Assembly: GCF_027460065.1 (NCBI RefSeq)
Contig: NZ_JAPYZZ010000005.1
Location: forward strand, 1-64,000
From: Martinezella rhizogenes
GTDB lineage: Bacteria > Pseudomonadota > Alphaproteobacteria > Rhizobiales > Rhizobiaceae
DNA: 64,000 bases
Direction of reading: 5' to 3'
The translations under genes and the position numbers were made by a program. Below, piece after piece: positions 27,269 to 37,110 of the stretch; position 1 is the stretch's first letter, and every line of letters starts with the position of its first letter. The notes beneath the pieces were generated by a model. It saw only the letters and a program-made list of their open reading frames with translations. It did no database searches and was not told the DNA's origin.

Positions 27269-28090
27269 ATGGAGTCTTCGAGCAAGCGAGTTGATATGGT
27301 TCCCGCCAAAAGACGGGCGCTCATTCTGGAGCATCTGCGCATCAATGGCGCGGCAGGCATTCAGGAGCTCGCGGATACGATCGGCGGATCACAATCAACG
27401 GTACGGCGTGATCTCGAACATCTGGTGGAAAAAGGCTATCTCGAGCGTACGCACGGCGGCGCGCATCTGTTGCAGCCGATGCGCGCGACGTTCGAACGGG
27501 AGATGACGGTGAATGCCGCGCTTCAGCATGCCGAAAAGGTGGCGATCGGCCGCGAGGCGGCGGAGCGACTGAGCGCAGGCGACAGCGTTATCTTTGACAG
27601 TTCCTCGACGGTCATGGAAGCGGTGCGAGCCGCTGCCGAACGCGACCTTCCGTTGACGGTGGTGACCAACAGTCTGCAGATCGCCGATTTCGCCGCGGAT
27701 ATCAAATCCTGGCGTACCATCCTGCCGGGCGGCACTGTGCGGCCCGGGCATCGCCACCTTGCGGGCGAACCAGGCGAGAGCTTCATCAAGTCGCTGCATG
27801 CCGATATCTGCATGACGGGAGCCTCGGCCGTCACGGGCACCTTGCTGACGGAAACCTCTCTGGAAGTAGCGTCACTCAAGCGCGCCATGATCGCCTCGGC
27901 CCGCAGGACCGTGCTTCTGGTCGACAGCTCGAAATTCACGGCGCCCGGTTTCTGCACGCTTTCGGATATTTCAGAGATCGACGAGGTCATCACCGATACC
28001 GGCATTTCGCAGGATGCATTGACATCGCTCAGGGCCACCGAGCGCAAGGTAACGCTGGTTTCGCTCCCAGCCCCTGCACCGCTGACCTGA
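27269..28090 (+). CDS. DeoR/GlpR family transcriptional regulator
   Basis: This 273-residue repressor has an N-terminal winged helix (RRALILEHLRINGAAGIQEL, then GGSQSTVRRDLEHLVEKGYL) and a DeoRC sensor domain (SVIFDSSSTVMEAV, TVVTNSL, CMTGASAVTG). The sensor domain is related to sugar-phosphate isomerases and usually senses a phosphorylated sugar. It closes the plus-strand operon and likely represses both divergent units, with the kinase product as inducer. An internal ATG at residue 10 is a possible alternative start. Confidence 0.9.
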   Translation: MESSSKRVDMVPAKRRALILEHLRINGAAGIQELADTIGGSQSTVRRDLEHLVEKGYLERTHGGAHLLQPMRATFEREMTVNAALQHAEKVAIGREAAERLSAGDSVIFDSSSTVMEAVRAAAERDLPLTVVTNSLQIADFAADIKSWRTILPGGTVRPGHRHLAGEPGESFIKSLHADICMTGASAVTGTLLTETSLEVASLKRAMIASARRTVLLVDSSKFTAPGFCTLSDISEIDEVITDTGISQDALTSLRATERKVTLVSLPAPAPLT

Positions 28091-28136
28091 CGAACCACTT
28101 TTTTGATCGTTAAATTCACTGCACCGCCTCAGGCCA

Positions 28137-29720
28137 TTACGCTTGCTGTTGCGAATGCGGTTTTTGCCGGGTGGCGAACAGATGAAGAGAGCGCATGGCT
28201 CGCTGGAGTTCCTCGTCTGCCGCAAGCCGGCGATATTCGGCATAAAGCGTTTCATATTGCTTCGAATGGCGCAGGTTCGGCACAAATTCGCGAAGGTTGC
28301 GTGCACCGAGCCTTTCGGCGCCTTCGGCAAAAGAGCCGACGATTCCGGACGCCACGGCCCCATGAATTGCCGCACCGAGCGCCGTCGGGTTCTCGACGTC
28401 AGGAACCTCGATCGTTCGCCCGAAGACGTCCGCCATGGTCTGCACCAGAAACGGATTGCTGCGCGTCAAACCGCTCGTCATCACGATGCGGCTGATTGGC
28501 ACGCCCCCCGCTACCGCCATATCCAGGATGGATCGGGTTCCGAAACACAATGCCTCGATCAGCGCTCGGTAGATTCCGGCGGAGGTCGATTTCAGGCTGA
28601 GGCCCACCAACAATCCCGACAGCATGGAATCGGCCAGCGGAATGCGGTTTCCGGCGAACCAGTCGAGCGCCAGAACCCCGCCCCCGCCCGGGCCGACCGC
28701 CTGTGCCGCCTCATTATGCAGGGCGAAGTTGCGGGACAGGTCTTCATCGCGCGGGAAGGTCTTCACATACCAGGCCAGCATATCACCAAACGCCGCCTGC
28801 CCCGCCTCGTAACACCATAATTCCGGCAAGGCCGCACCGTAGGCAGCCCCTTCGAGCCCCGGCGGAAGGCCACGTTCCTCGCCATCCAGGATGAGAAAAC
28901 CCGCAGATGTTCCTAGCGCGCCGACAAACACGCCGGGGCCCACGGCGTTGACCGCCGGCAGCACGACATGGCTGTCGATAACCGATACAGCAACAATGGC
29001 ATCTCCGGTAATCCCGGTGCGGCGGCGCCACTCCGGAGTCAGGGAGCCGGCCGAGCTGCCGACCTGAAGCGGTTGCGAAAGCCTTTCTGCCAGCCCTGGC
29101 ACGACATGCACTGGATAACCGGCCTGCCGCGAGAACTGGGCCTTGTAGGAGGCGAAATCGAGGCTGCGCGCTTCGTTGCCGGTCAACTGCCAGACCAGCC
29201 AGTCGCCCGCCTCGATGAAGCGCCCCGTTTCCGACCACAGCGCCGGTGCCTCGGCGCGCATCTGCGCTGCCTTGGCCAACATCCACTCGCCGGAGAGCTT
29301 CCCTCCGAAGTTCAGAAGATACGCACCGCCTTCGGCATTGATCGCATCGGCATGCGCCTGTGCCGAATGTTTCCAGAGCTTCACATAGGCATGCGGCTCA
29401 TCCGGATAAATCACCGAAAGCGCCGTACCGTCGGCGCATGCCGGCATGGGGGACGAGGCGGTGAAATCAATACCGATCCCTGAAACATTGCGGCCATTGC
29501 CGAGCGCCGAGAGAATGATTCCGGCAGCTTCCGTATAATCATCCGCGACCTGAAGCACAAAATTGGCCGGCAGGCTTCTACCGCGCAGGGAATGCGTCAG
29601 AATGCCGTTGCGATACGGATGGACATGGTGGCCTTCCTGCATGCCGGTCCGCGCATTGACGAGAATGCCCCGCGCCGATTCAGAGCCGAAATCCATGCCG
29701 ATGATGTAAGTATCAGTCAT
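28137..29720 (-). CDS. FGGY family carbohydrate kinase (ribulokinase-like)
   Basis: This 527-residue kinase starts YIIGMDFGSESARGILVN, the ATP-site motif of AraB-type ribulokinases. It continues with IGIDFTASSPMPACADG, a central YEAGQAAFGDMLAWYVK, DWFAGNRIPLADSMLSGLL and the FGGY-like MTSGLTRSNPFLVQTMADV. It phosphorylates a pentulose-like sugar with ATP, exact substrate unknown. ATG 29720 was preferred to the open frame up to 29768. It follows the FrcA-like ATPase gene after 98 bp and takes the place that the unrelated FrcK occupies in the Sinorhizobium frc operon as I recall it. Confidence 0.88.
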   Translation of the reverse strand: MTDTYIIGMDFGSESARGILVNARTGMQEGHHVHPYRNGILTHSLRGRSLPANFVLQVADDYTEAAGIILSALGNGRNVSGIGIDFTASSPMPACADGTALSVIYPDEPHAYVKLWKHSAQAHADAINAEGGAYLLNFGGKLSGEWMLAKAAQMRAEAPALWSETGRFIEAGDWLVWQLTGNEARSLDFASYKAQFSRQAGYPVHVVPGLAERLSQPLQVGSSAGSLTPEWRRRTGITGDAIVAVSVIDSHVVLPAVNAVGPGVFVGALGTSAGFLILDGEERGLPPGLEGAAYGAALPELWCYEAGQAAFGDMLAWYVKTFPRDEDLSRNFALHNEAAQAVGPGGGGVLALDWFAGNRIPLADSMLSGLLVGLSLKSTSAGIYRALIEALCFGTRSILDMAVAGGVPISRIVMTSGLTRSNPFLVQTMADVFGRTIEVPDVENPTALGAAIHGAVASGIVGSFAEGAERLGARNLREFVPNLRHSKQYETLYAEYRRLAADEELQRAMRSLHLFATRQKPHSQQQA

Positions 29721-29818
29721 GACTTCACGCCCTCTGGCAGCTGCTGGCAAGTGTGGTCTGGGCCTCATTCAGGGGCATGGGATCTCGCAATTCTAAGGAA
29801 CAGAAACATTGCCGTTCT

Positions 29819-30634
29819 TCACGCCGTGGGGTTGGCAGCGGCAGGAGCAAGCCGGCCCGACCGTTCGAAATCCGCAGCACTCACGGCGCCGGTCATGATC
29901 GCCACGGCATCCGACATGGTGACATCTCCGGGTTTGACGACAGCAGCCCGCCTGCCGAGCCTGTGAATGTGGATACGGTCAGCAATTTCAAACACATGCG
30001 GCATGTTGTGACTGATGAGTACAATCGACAGGCCCTTGTCGCGAATGCCGAGGATCATATCGAGGACCCTGCGCGATTCCTTGACGCCGAGCGCTGCGGT
30101 CGGCTCGTCGAGAATAACGACGCGGCCACCGAACGCACAGGCACGCGCAACCGCAATACCCTGCCGCTGCCCGCCGGACAGCGTTTCGACGCTCTGGTGA
30201 ATATCCTGTACTGTCATCAAACCAAGGCTCGAGAGATGCCGCCGCGCCTCGCTTGCCATGCGGTTGCGGTCCAGCAGACGGAACAACGATCCGCTGATGC
30301 CGGCTGCACGTATTTCCCGCCCGAGGAACAGATTGTCTGCAATGGAAAGCGCCGGCGAAAGAGCGAGGTTCTGAAACACGGTTTCGATGCCGGCGGAGCG
30401 CGCATCCATCGGGGTTCTGAAGTTGACCCGTTTGCCTTCCAGCCGGATTTCGCCGCTGTCGGTGATCACAGCGCCGGCAAGCGCCTTGATGAGGGTGGAT
30501 TTGCCAGCACCGTTGTCTCCGATGACGGCCAGGATTTCGCCGCGGCGCAATTCAAAGTCCGCACCGTTGAGGGCAACGACATTACCGTATCGCTTGGTCA
30601 GGCCGCGACCCTCGAGTGCAAGTTCGCGTGTCAT
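29819..30634 (-). CDS. CUT2 sugar ABC transporter ATP-binding protein (FrcA-like)
   Basis: This 271-residue single-domain ATPase has Walker A GDNGAGKSTLIKAL, the signature LSGGQRQGIAVARA and Walker B VVILDEPTAALG. Most CUT2 transporters use a double-domain RbsA protein; a single domain is typical of the fructose-type FrcA branch. The ATG at 30634 overlaps the permease stop (ATGA). It energises the importer together with the two neighbouring genes. Confidence 0.9.
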   Translation of the reverse strand: MTRELALEGRGLTKRYGNVVALNGADFELRRGEILAVIGDNGAGKSTLIKALAGAVITDSGEIRLEGKRVNFRTPMDARSAGIETVFQNLALSPALSIADNLFLGREIRAAGISGSLFRLLDRNRMASEARRHLSSLGLMTVQDIHQSVETLSGGQRQGIAVARACAFGGRVVILDEPTAALGVKESRRVLDMILGIRDKGLSIVLISHNMPHVFEIADRIHIHRLGRRAAVVKPGDVTMSDAVAIMTGAVSAADFERSGRLAPAAANPTA

Positions 30635-31716
30635 GCCGAAACCCTCCGCAGCCACTGGTCAACGCCGACGGCCGCCACGATCAGAATGCCGACAGCGAAT
30701 TCCTGCCACAGCGCGTCGAGACCCGCGAGCGCCAGGCCGTTGCGAAAGACACCCACGATCAGTGCGCCGATCAGCGTGCCGATGATGGTGCCACGCCCGC
30801 CGAACAGCGATGTCCCACCGATCACCGTCGCGGTGATCGAATCCAGATTGGCTGTCGAGCCGGAGGTGGGGCTGATGGCGCCGACCCGGCCAATCAAGGC
30901 CCAGGCGCCAATCGCCGAGATGAGACCCGCACAGGCATAGACTGCCAGCAGCACACGGCGCGTATCAATACCCGCAAGCGTCGCCGCATCCGGGTCGTCA
31001 CCCGTTGCATAGACATGTCGGCCGAAGGCGGTGCGGTTGAGCACATACCAGGCGAGAGCCGCAAGAGCGAGCATCAGGACCGTTCCGAGCGTAATGCGTG
31101 CGCCGCCCAACTGGATTGCAGCACCCATCCACTGCAGGATCGGAGCGGCCTCAGCCACCTCCTGGCTGCGGATGGTCTGGCTACCTGAATACCAGAGGTT
31201 CAGCGCCCCGAAGACGCTCCAGCTCCCCAACGTCACGATGAACGGCGGAAGACGCACATAGGTTATGAGAAATCCATTGATGAGGCCGCAACCCAGCCCA
31301 CCGCCAAGGCCGATAAGAAAGGCGAGTTCCGGTGGCAACCCAGCCGTAATGGCGAGCCGACCCATGAGCGTCGAGGTCAATACCATGATCGCGCCGACGG
31401 ACAGGTCGATGCCCGCCGTCAGGATCACCAGCGTCTGGGCAATGCCGATAATGCCGATGATGGTAACCTGCTGAAGGATGAGTGAAAGATTGAAGGGCTG
31501 AAAGAACCGCGAACCGACGATGATGGAAAACACCCCGACGCTGGCCGCCAGAACGATAAACGGCACCACCGTCGGATTGCCGTGCAGAAAACGTTGCAGC
31601 CTGCGAAGCGGGCTCGTGTCCTGATCCTCGAACACGGCATGAGATGGTTCACTTCCTGTCGAACCGGCCTCAAAGCCTGCCGGACCAGTCGGAGCGTGAT
31701 TGCTGGGTTCAGTCAT
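30631..31716 (-). CDS. CUT2 sugar ABC transporter permease (FrcC/RbsC-like)
   Basis: This 361-residue inner-membrane protein has an N-terminal cytoplasmic tail of about 50 residues rich in Glu and Ser. About ten helices follow with the BPD_transp_2 hallmark QTLVILTAGIDLSVGAIM and LGSWSVFGALNLWYSG, then AIGGTS-like VIGGTSLFGGRGTIIGTLIG. It forms a homodimeric channel for the sugar. The ribosome site is AGGGG. It ends in an overlap with the ATPase gene. Confidence 0.92.
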   Translation of the reverse strand: MTEPSNHAPTGPAGFEAGSTGSEPSHAVFEDQDTSPLRRLQRFLHGNPTVVPFIVLAASVGVFSIIVGSRFFQPFNLSLILQQVTIIGIIGIAQTLVILTAGIDLSVGAIMVLTSTLMGRLAITAGLPPELAFLIGLGGGLGCGLINGFLITYVRLPPFIVTLGSWSVFGALNLWYSGSQTIRSQEVAEAAPILQWMGAAIQLGGARITLGTVLMLALAALAWYVLNRTAFGRHVYATGDDPDAATLAGIDTRRVLLAVYACAGLISAIGAWALIGRVGAISPTSGSTANLDSITATVIGGTSLFGGRGTIIGTLIGALIVGVFRNGLALAGLDALWQEFAVGILIVAAVGVDQWLRRVSA

Positions 31717-31865
31717 TGAGATACACCCCTAGCAGGCCTGCGGCTTCAACCCGGATAACGGATCGGTTGCCATAAAATACGATTTAGGATTCAACATGTT
31801 GGAGCGCCTTTCTCACGTCCGCAGCGAAGTGCGGCGTTCGATCAGGAAACCCGCCTGACCAGAAG

Positions 31866-31897
31866 TGACGCCCCGGCGTAAAGAGGACGGGGCGTCA
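31866..31897 (-). promoter_or_regulatory. Hairpin after the FrcB-like binding-protein gene
   Basis: A perfect 10-bp inverted repeat, TGACGCCCCG at 31866-31875 and CGGGGCGTCA at 31888-31897 with a 12-base loop, begins 9 bases beyond the binding-protein stop codon. No T-run follows. It probably stabilises the binding-protein mRNA and limits transcription into the permease gene. Confidence 0.75.
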
Positions 31898-31905
31898 AAG
31901 GCTGC

Positions 31906-32973
31906 TCAGCCCCAGCAGGCCTTCAGTGCTTCATCGGAGGTGATCGAGTCAACGCCGGCAACCGGCTTGTCGGTGACGAGCGTGACGCCGGTATTGAAGA
32001 ACGGCAGACCGGGGCTGGCCTCCGGCTTCTTACCGGATTTTACATATTCGACGATCGCCTCGACGCCCAGAGAAGCCATTTTGAGCGGATATTGCATCGA
32101 CGTCGCGCCGATCACGCCCGCCTTCACGTTTTTAACGCCGGGGCAACCGCCATCCACCGAAGTGATGATGACAGAGTCCTGCTTACCGGTTGCCTTCAGC
32201 GCTTCATATGCACCGGCGGCGGTCGGCTCGTTGATGGTGTAGACGACATTCAGATCACTGTCTTTCTGGAGGAGCGTTTCCATGCCGGTGCGGCCGCCCT
32301 CTTCCGATCCCTGCCCCCATTGGTGACCCACGATGCGCTTGTCGTCCTCATCAAGGTAACGTGTCACGTCCTTGGGATCGATGCCGAAGCCCTTCATGAA
32401 GCCCTGATCGCGGGCGACATCCACCGTTGGCTGATTTTCGAGTGCATCGATAAAGGCGACCTTTGCCTTGGAAGCATCACCCACAGTTTTGGCGGCCCAG
32501 GAGCCGATCAGTTCGCCCGCCTTGAAGTTGTCGGTCGCGAACGTCGCATCCGCAGCATCGGCAGGTTCAAGCGGCGTATCAAGCGCGATAACGAGGATAC
32601 CCGCCTTGCGGGCCTGCTCCACCACCGGCACCACGGCCTTGGTGTCGCTCGCCACCATCAGAATACCCTTTGCACCGGCGGAGATGAGGTTTTCGACGGC
32701 AGCGACCTGACTTTCGTTATCACCATCAAACTTGCCAGCGAAACTCTGGATCTTCACGCCGCCCAGTTCCTTGGCCTTCAAGGTCGCGCCTTCGCGAATC
32801 TTGGCAAAAAACGGATTGGCTTCGGTTTTGGTGATGACGCCGATCAGGATGTCTTCAGCCTGCGCGTTCAAGGGAACGAACGCAAGGCTCACACCAAAGG
32901 CAAGCGCCGCCGCACCAAGACGTCCGGACATGGCAAAACTGCCCGCAGAAGCGGGTTTTTCAAAAAACTTCAT
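31906..32973 (-). CDS. CUT2 sugar ABC transporter substrate-binding protein (FrcB-like)
   Basis: This 355-residue protein has a signal region ending [22 protein letters not shown]. Fructose-type binding-protein segments follow: [67 protein letters not shown] and [12 protein letters not shown], and it ends CWG. The similarity to Sinorhizobium FrcB is extensive from memory. The neighbouring FGGY kinase means the ligand may not be fructose. ATG 32973 has GGGAGGA upstream. Divergent from the ROK repressor. Confidence 0.92.
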   Translation of the reverse strand: MKFFEKPASAGSFAMSGRLGAAALAFGVSLAFVPLNAQAEDILIGVITKTEANPFFAKIREGATLKAKELGGVKIQSFAGKFDGDNESQVAAVENLISAGAKGILMVASDTKAVVPVVEQARKAGILVIALDTPLEPADAADATFATDNFKAGELIGSWAAKTVGDASKAKVAFIDALENQPTVDVARDQGFMKGFGIDPKDVTRYLDEDDKRIVGHQWGQGSEEGGRTGMETLLQKDSDLNVVYTINEPTAAGAYEALKATGKQDSVIITSVDGGCPGVKNVKAGVIGATSMQYPLKMASLGVEAIVEYVKSGKKPEASPGLPFFNTGVTLVTDKPVAGVDSITSDEALKACWG

Positions 32974-33234
32974 TTGAAATCCTCCCAGATTACCAAGCGC
33001 TCCCTCCCGGTCGGAGGACGTAATCCGTCTTGGCACGATTATTAGTTACCTCAATTATGAATACTGTCAACATTATCTGTTCACTCTTTTGTATTTTTTT
33101 ATACATATATCTGAAGCCATATCTAAAATTTTGGATTATAAGGGGATTTTCTACGAAATCTTGGTGAACGGTCTCGTCAGGCACGCGACCACATGCCAGA
33201 CACTTGGAGACGCTGTGAAGAACGGGAATTCGCA
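32974..33234. promoter_or_regulatory. Divergent control region of the FrcB-like operon and ROK gene
   Basis: This 261-bp AT-rich region (especially 33035-33145, with long T and A runs) lies between divergent genes and should hold both promoters and the ROK operator. I could not define a clear operator palindrome. Confidence 0.5.
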
Positions 33235-34476
33235 ATGACGAGCACAACTTCCGGACAAGGATCACCCCCGCGCGAATGGCAGGGCGACCTCAACTCGATC
33301 AAGGCAAGTGCGGCGCTGCTGTCGCTGGTCGGTTCTGGCCGCGCCCGTTCGCGCGGTGCACTGACCGAGCTTTCCGGTCTCTCGCGCGCGACTGTACACC
33401 AGAAACTCGCAGGCCTGATCGATGCAGGATTGATCCGTGAGACCGAGGAAACGCTTCCGAGCGGCGGACGCCCGACACGCGCCCTCGATCTCAACCGAGA
33501 CTTTGCTGTGGTTCTGTCCGCCGATATCGGTGAGCAGCATATCCGTGTCGCCGTCACCGACCTGCAGCCACGCATCTTGGTAGAGATTTCGGAAACCTTC
33601 GATATTCTGCGCGGCCCGGCGGTGGTTCTCAACTGGATCGAAGAGCAATTCGAAGCGCTTCTGGCTAAAATCGGCAAGACAACGGGTGACGTGCTGGGCA
33701 TCGGCATCGGCCTGCCCGCCCCTGTCGATTACGCCAATGGTCGGGTCGTCGGCCCCTCCGTCATGGTCGGGTGGGACAATTTTGAAATCCGCCAGCATCT
33801 TGAAGAGAAATTCGGTGTTCCCGTTTATGCTGAAAACGACGTCAATCTGCTGGCATTGAGCGACCATCGGCAGCGACGCGCGAATGTCAGCGAAATGGTG
33901 TTCGTCAAGGTTGGAACAGGCATCGGCAGCGGCATCATCACGGAAGGCCGTCTTTATCGCGGCGCGCAAGGTGCGGCGGGCGATATCGGCCATATCCAGT
34001 TCGCGCGCGAGCCCGCGCCACTCTGCCGCTGCGGCAAGATCGGCTGCGTCGAGGCGCGTGCCGCCGGCTGGGCCATAGCCCGCGAGTTGCGCAGGGAGGG
34101 CATCGAGGCCCATACCGCCCGCGACGTGACCCGACTTGTCGAGCTTGGACAGCCGCTTGCCATTCACCTTGTCAGGGAATCCGGCCGCATTCTTGGCGAG
34201 GTGATGACAAGCCTCGTGAGCATCCTGAACCCGCAGATGATCGTCATCGGCGGCACGCTGGCTATTGCCAACGACCATCTTCTGGCCGGCATACGCGAAC
34301 TGGTCTACAAACGCTCGCTTCCGCTGGCGACAAGGGAACTGGAACTGGTGATCTCACCGCTGGACCCGGACGCCGGCATCATGGGCGCCGCCATTCTCGT
34401 GGTTGAGGAACAGATGAAGGCGCAAAACGTCGAAATGGTGATGTTGCGTCACAGTGCGCATCCGGCGCTCAGATGA
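33235..34476 (+). CDS. ROK family transcriptional repressor (FrcR-like)
   Basis: This 413-residue protein has an N-terminal winged helix (LTELSGLSRATVHQKLAGLI). The ROK domain carries the zinc motif CRCGKIGCVEARA near residue 263 and VPVYAENDVN. The phosphate motif reads VLSADIGEQHIRVAV rather than the DxGGT of ROK kinases, so it should be a sugar-sensing repressor and not a kinase. ATG 33235 has GGGAA about 8 bases upstream; an upstream ATG at 33193 lacks a ribosome site. Divergent position suggests control of the FrcB-like operon. Confidence 0.88.
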   Translation: MTSTTSGQGSPPREWQGDLNSIKASAALLSLVGSGRARSRGALTELSGLSRATVHQKLAGLIDAGLIRETEETLPSGGRPTRALDLNRDFAVVLSADIGEQHIRVAVTDLQPRILVEISETFDILRGPAVVLNWIEEQFEALLAKIGKTTGDVLGIGIGLPAPVDYANGRVVGPSVMVGWDNFEIRQHLEEKFGVPVYAENDVNLLALSDHRQRRANVSEMVFVKVGTGIGSGIITEGRLYRGAQGAAGDIGHIQFAREPAPLCRCGKIGCVEARAAGWAIARELRREGIEAHTARDVTRLVELGQPLAIHLVRESGRILGEVMTSLVSILNPQMIVIGGTLAIANDHLLAGIRELVYKRSLPLATRELELVISPLDPDAGIMGAAILVVEEQMKAQNVEMVMLRHSAHPALR

Positions 34477-34625
34477 AGGGACAGATTTGCGCTCAGTCCG
34501 GGCTTTGCTGCCACATGCCGAACAACAGTGGCTCGCCCGACACGACTTGTTTAATTGGTCAGCGCCGTGAAACAGGTATCGAAAAACTCCAAACCATGTG
34601 ACCAAAGCCGATCAGCACTGACACG

Positions 34626-36977
34626 TTAAAGCCAGTCCAGCGCCTTTGCTGCTCGAATGGCTTCGGAGCGCCGGTTACAATCGAGCTTCCGGAAAAGGTT
34701 GCCCAGGTGAAACTTTACCGTCACTTCCGAAATGTTCAGCGTCTGGGCGATCTTCTTGTTCGACATACCACTGGCAAGCAGTTGCAGCATCTGCGCTTCC
34801 CGCTGGGACAGTCCGCCATGCAGGGCGCGCGCCTGCGGCGAGTTCACCGAGTCGGCGAATATCGACAGCGCGGTGCGGACATCGGAAGAGGTCTCGATGA
34901 AACTGCGGATGCGACGATTGTTCAAGAGCGGCGACAGGAACACACGCTCCTCCGACAACACACCTCTGCAGCCGAGGCGCGTCGCGGATTCAAGGGCTGT
35001 AAGAATATGCGCGCGGGCAGCGGCATTGTCGCGGCGTTGATGCGCCGCATAGCTCTGCCAGATCCTGAGCGCTACTTTTTCCCGGTTGGTAACCTTGGGA
35101 TTGGCGATCATCGCGTCTATCTGGCGAGAGAGATAGGCACGCGGCGTAAAGAGATGCACGGCATCGCGCAGCCACGCCATGACATAGGCGATTTCGTCAC
35201 GGCGCGTCAGCCTCGACAGATCTTCATGCGCACTTTCCACCCAATTTCGGCCCATCGGCATGCGGATTGCCGAAAGAGTAGCGGCGGCATCCGCCCAGCG
35301 ATTGGCGTTCTGGTAGGCGATGGCAGTCCTGATCTCCATCATCGCATGAAACTGAAGCCCCTCCGACAGATGGATCCAAAGGCCGTCCAGAAAACCCGCG
35401 CGGACAGTCATCGGGAAATGGTCGATGAGCACCTGCGAGGCATAAAACAGCGCAAACTGCATCAGGCTCGGCCAGATTTCGGCGGCGGCGAATTGATCGA
35501 ATTCGTGCTCAACGAAATGCAGCAGGTCGCGCGGCTTTCCCGCCTCATAGGCGAGGCAAGCCTCCGCAAGTCGCAACATCCGGAACTCCTGAGCGGCATC
35601 ATGCGGCACCTGTTCCAGCCTTGCGCGCGCCTCCTGCGCCGCGCGGCGAGCCAGAAGCACGTCGCCGCTCATCAGCCGCAGGACGATCTGGTGCAGATGG
35701 ATGAAGAATTCGAGCAAAGGCTGCCCGCCCATCTTGCGCAGATAGACGAGGGCGCGGGCGGCAGCGGCCTCCGCCTCGCGAAAATTGCGGCGGCGGATTT
35801 CGAATTCTAGCAACGCATTATAATAGGCCGCCCACTTGCCGTGATCGTCCAACGGATAATCAGCCATGAATTCGCCGAGGCGCGTTATCATCGCGTCGTT
35901 GGGCGTCAAATCCTCGGCGATCATCAGGTTTAACCGGAAGGTTCGGGCGGCGAAAGAAAACCGCGAGTCCCGGGAAAGCACTTTCAGTGGATCGAGATAG
36001 TCCGACCCGAGGCTTTTGCCGACCAGATGCCGCACGCGCTGCAACTCCCCCTGTTTCAGCAGGGCGCGGGTCACGGCAAAAAGCACGGTTTCATTCGTCG
36101 CGATCATATCCTGTGAAAACCGCATGATGATCTCACGAAATCTGTCGACGCTGCTTCGGTAGATCAGTTCACGGCCGTGCGCCCGTTCAAGCATTTGTGC
36201 GGCGTGAGTCTCATGGCCCCGGTCGAGCAGCATCGCCATCGCCGCAAGCGAGTTCCCTGCCCTTTCAAAGGCCGAGGCTACCTCCACCACGGCGCTGCTG
36301 GCCTGCAAGGTAGCAAGACGGTCGCCTGCCGCCAGGGTCAAAAGCCGTAAGAGCGTGGGATGTCGTTCGGGATGTCCGGTGAGGAAAGGTGGAAGCAATT
36401 CCCTCCACTCCGCCTTGGGTTCCGCAGACGGATTTTCTAGCCAGAAGCAGAGCTCGACTGTCTGGGCGGGAGAAAGATGCGGCAGATAGTTCTCGCGCAG
36501 ATATTCTATGCAGAGCGTTTCATCCGGGTGCCGGGCCAACGCCAGGAAAGCCGGCCATCCCGCAAAATCCTCAAGCGCGATGCGCCGCTGTTCGAATGGC
36601 AGGCTCTCGGCCTCATCCTTCCCCAGCGCCAGTTCATCCGGCCCTATGGTGAGCGCGCCACGATGCAGGATCTGTCGCGCTAGACCGCTGATCCGTTGAT
36701 CGGGGCGGCAGGCGATAACCACAAAACGCACCGATTCCAGAATGCCGGCAGGCATACGCGCTGCCCGTGCAAAGACCGGCACGTCCCACAGAAGGCAGCC
36801 ATCCGCCACCTCGTCGATTCGCGGCTGGTGCGTGCGGCATATGCTGGTGCCCAGCTCTTTCGCAACCATCTCCAGCAGCACGCTTTTTCCCGCTCCTGCC
36901 GGCGCACGCAGAAAAACGACACCGGCGGTTTGGCGGGCGATGTGACGGCAAAGGCGGGTGCGGGGCAAAAACATCAT
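34626..36977 (-). CDS. Large LuxR family (MalT-like) transcriptional regulator
   Basis: This 783-residue regulator has a P-loop near the N-terminus (RAPAGAGKSVLLEM). A long alpha-helical TPR-like middle part (about 250-680) follows, and a C-terminal LuxR helix-turn-helix (LSQREAQMLQLLASGMSNKK, then ISEVTVKFHLGNLFRKLDC). The layout is that of MalT-type signal-transduction ATPases, which bind an inducer and ATP and activate neighbouring genes. It is divergent from the peptide-type transporter operon, the obvious target. Two 21-bp spaced repeats in the shared promoter region could be its sites. The ribosome site is weak. Confidence 0.85.
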   Translation of the reverse strand: MMFLPRTRLCRHIARQTAGVVFLRAPAGAGKSVLLEMVAKELGTSICRTHQPRIDEVADGCLLWDVPVFARAARMPAGILESVRFVVIACRPDQRISGLARQILHRGALTIGPDELALGKDEAESLPFEQRRIALEDFAGWPAFLALARHPDETLCIEYLRENYLPHLSPAQTVELCFWLENPSAEPKAEWRELLPPFLTGHPERHPTLLRLLTLAAGDRLATLQASSAVVEVASAFERAGNSLAAMAMLLDRGHETHAAQMLERAHGRELIYRSSVDRFREIIMRFSQDMIATNETVLFAVTRALLKQGELQRVRHLVGKSLGSDYLDPLKVLSRDSRFSFAARTFRLNLMIAEDLTPNDAMITRLGEFMADYPLDDHGKWAAYYNALLEFEIRRRNFREAEAAAARALVYLRKMGGQPLLEFFIHLHQIVLRLMSGDVLLARRAAQEARARLEQVPHDAAQEFRMLRLAEACLAYEAGKPRDLLHFVEHEFDQFAAAEIWPSLMQFALFYASQVLIDHFPMTVRAGFLDGLWIHLSEGLQFHAMMEIRTAIAYQNANRWADAAATLSAIRMPMGRNWVESAHEDLSRLTRRDEIAYVMAWLRDAVHLFTPRAYLSRQIDAMIANPKVTNREKVALRIWQSYAAHQRRDNAAARAHILTALESATRLGCRGVLSEERVFLSPLLNNRRIRSFIETSSDVRTALSIFADSVNSPQARALHGGLSQREAQMLQLLASGMSNKKIAQTLNISEVTVKFHLGNLFRKLDCNRRSEAIRAAKALDWL

Positions 36978-37008
36978 TCACGAGGGATAGGAGGTTTAAC
37001 CACGAAAA

Positions 37009-37038
37009 CCTATACCAATCTTTCAAAAAACTATACCT
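37009..37038 (+). promoter_or_regulatory. Direct repeats CTATACC, candidate regulator binding sites
   Basis: CTATACC occurs at 37010-37016 and 37031-37037, each preceded by an A-run, with starts 21 bp apart (two helical turns). They sit in the short divergent region between the MalT-like regulator gene and the permease operon, which suits an activator operator with direct repeats. Confidence 0.5.
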
Positions 37039-37110
37039 TTTCGAGATTGTTGAAATGCGTTGACGATGAAAACTTGTGCTCAGCCAACCGATGCACAAGG
37101 AACGTTCCCG

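Noticed and set aside
29753..30940. Plus-strand frame of 395 codons opposite the FrcA/FrcC-like genes
   Set aside because: Overlaps two recognised ABC transporter genes on the other strand and has no recognisable product.
31729..31797. 22-codon minus-strand frame just upstream of the FrcC-like permease gene
   Set aside because: Has an ATG and a weak ribosome site, but nothing shows that it is a leader peptide.
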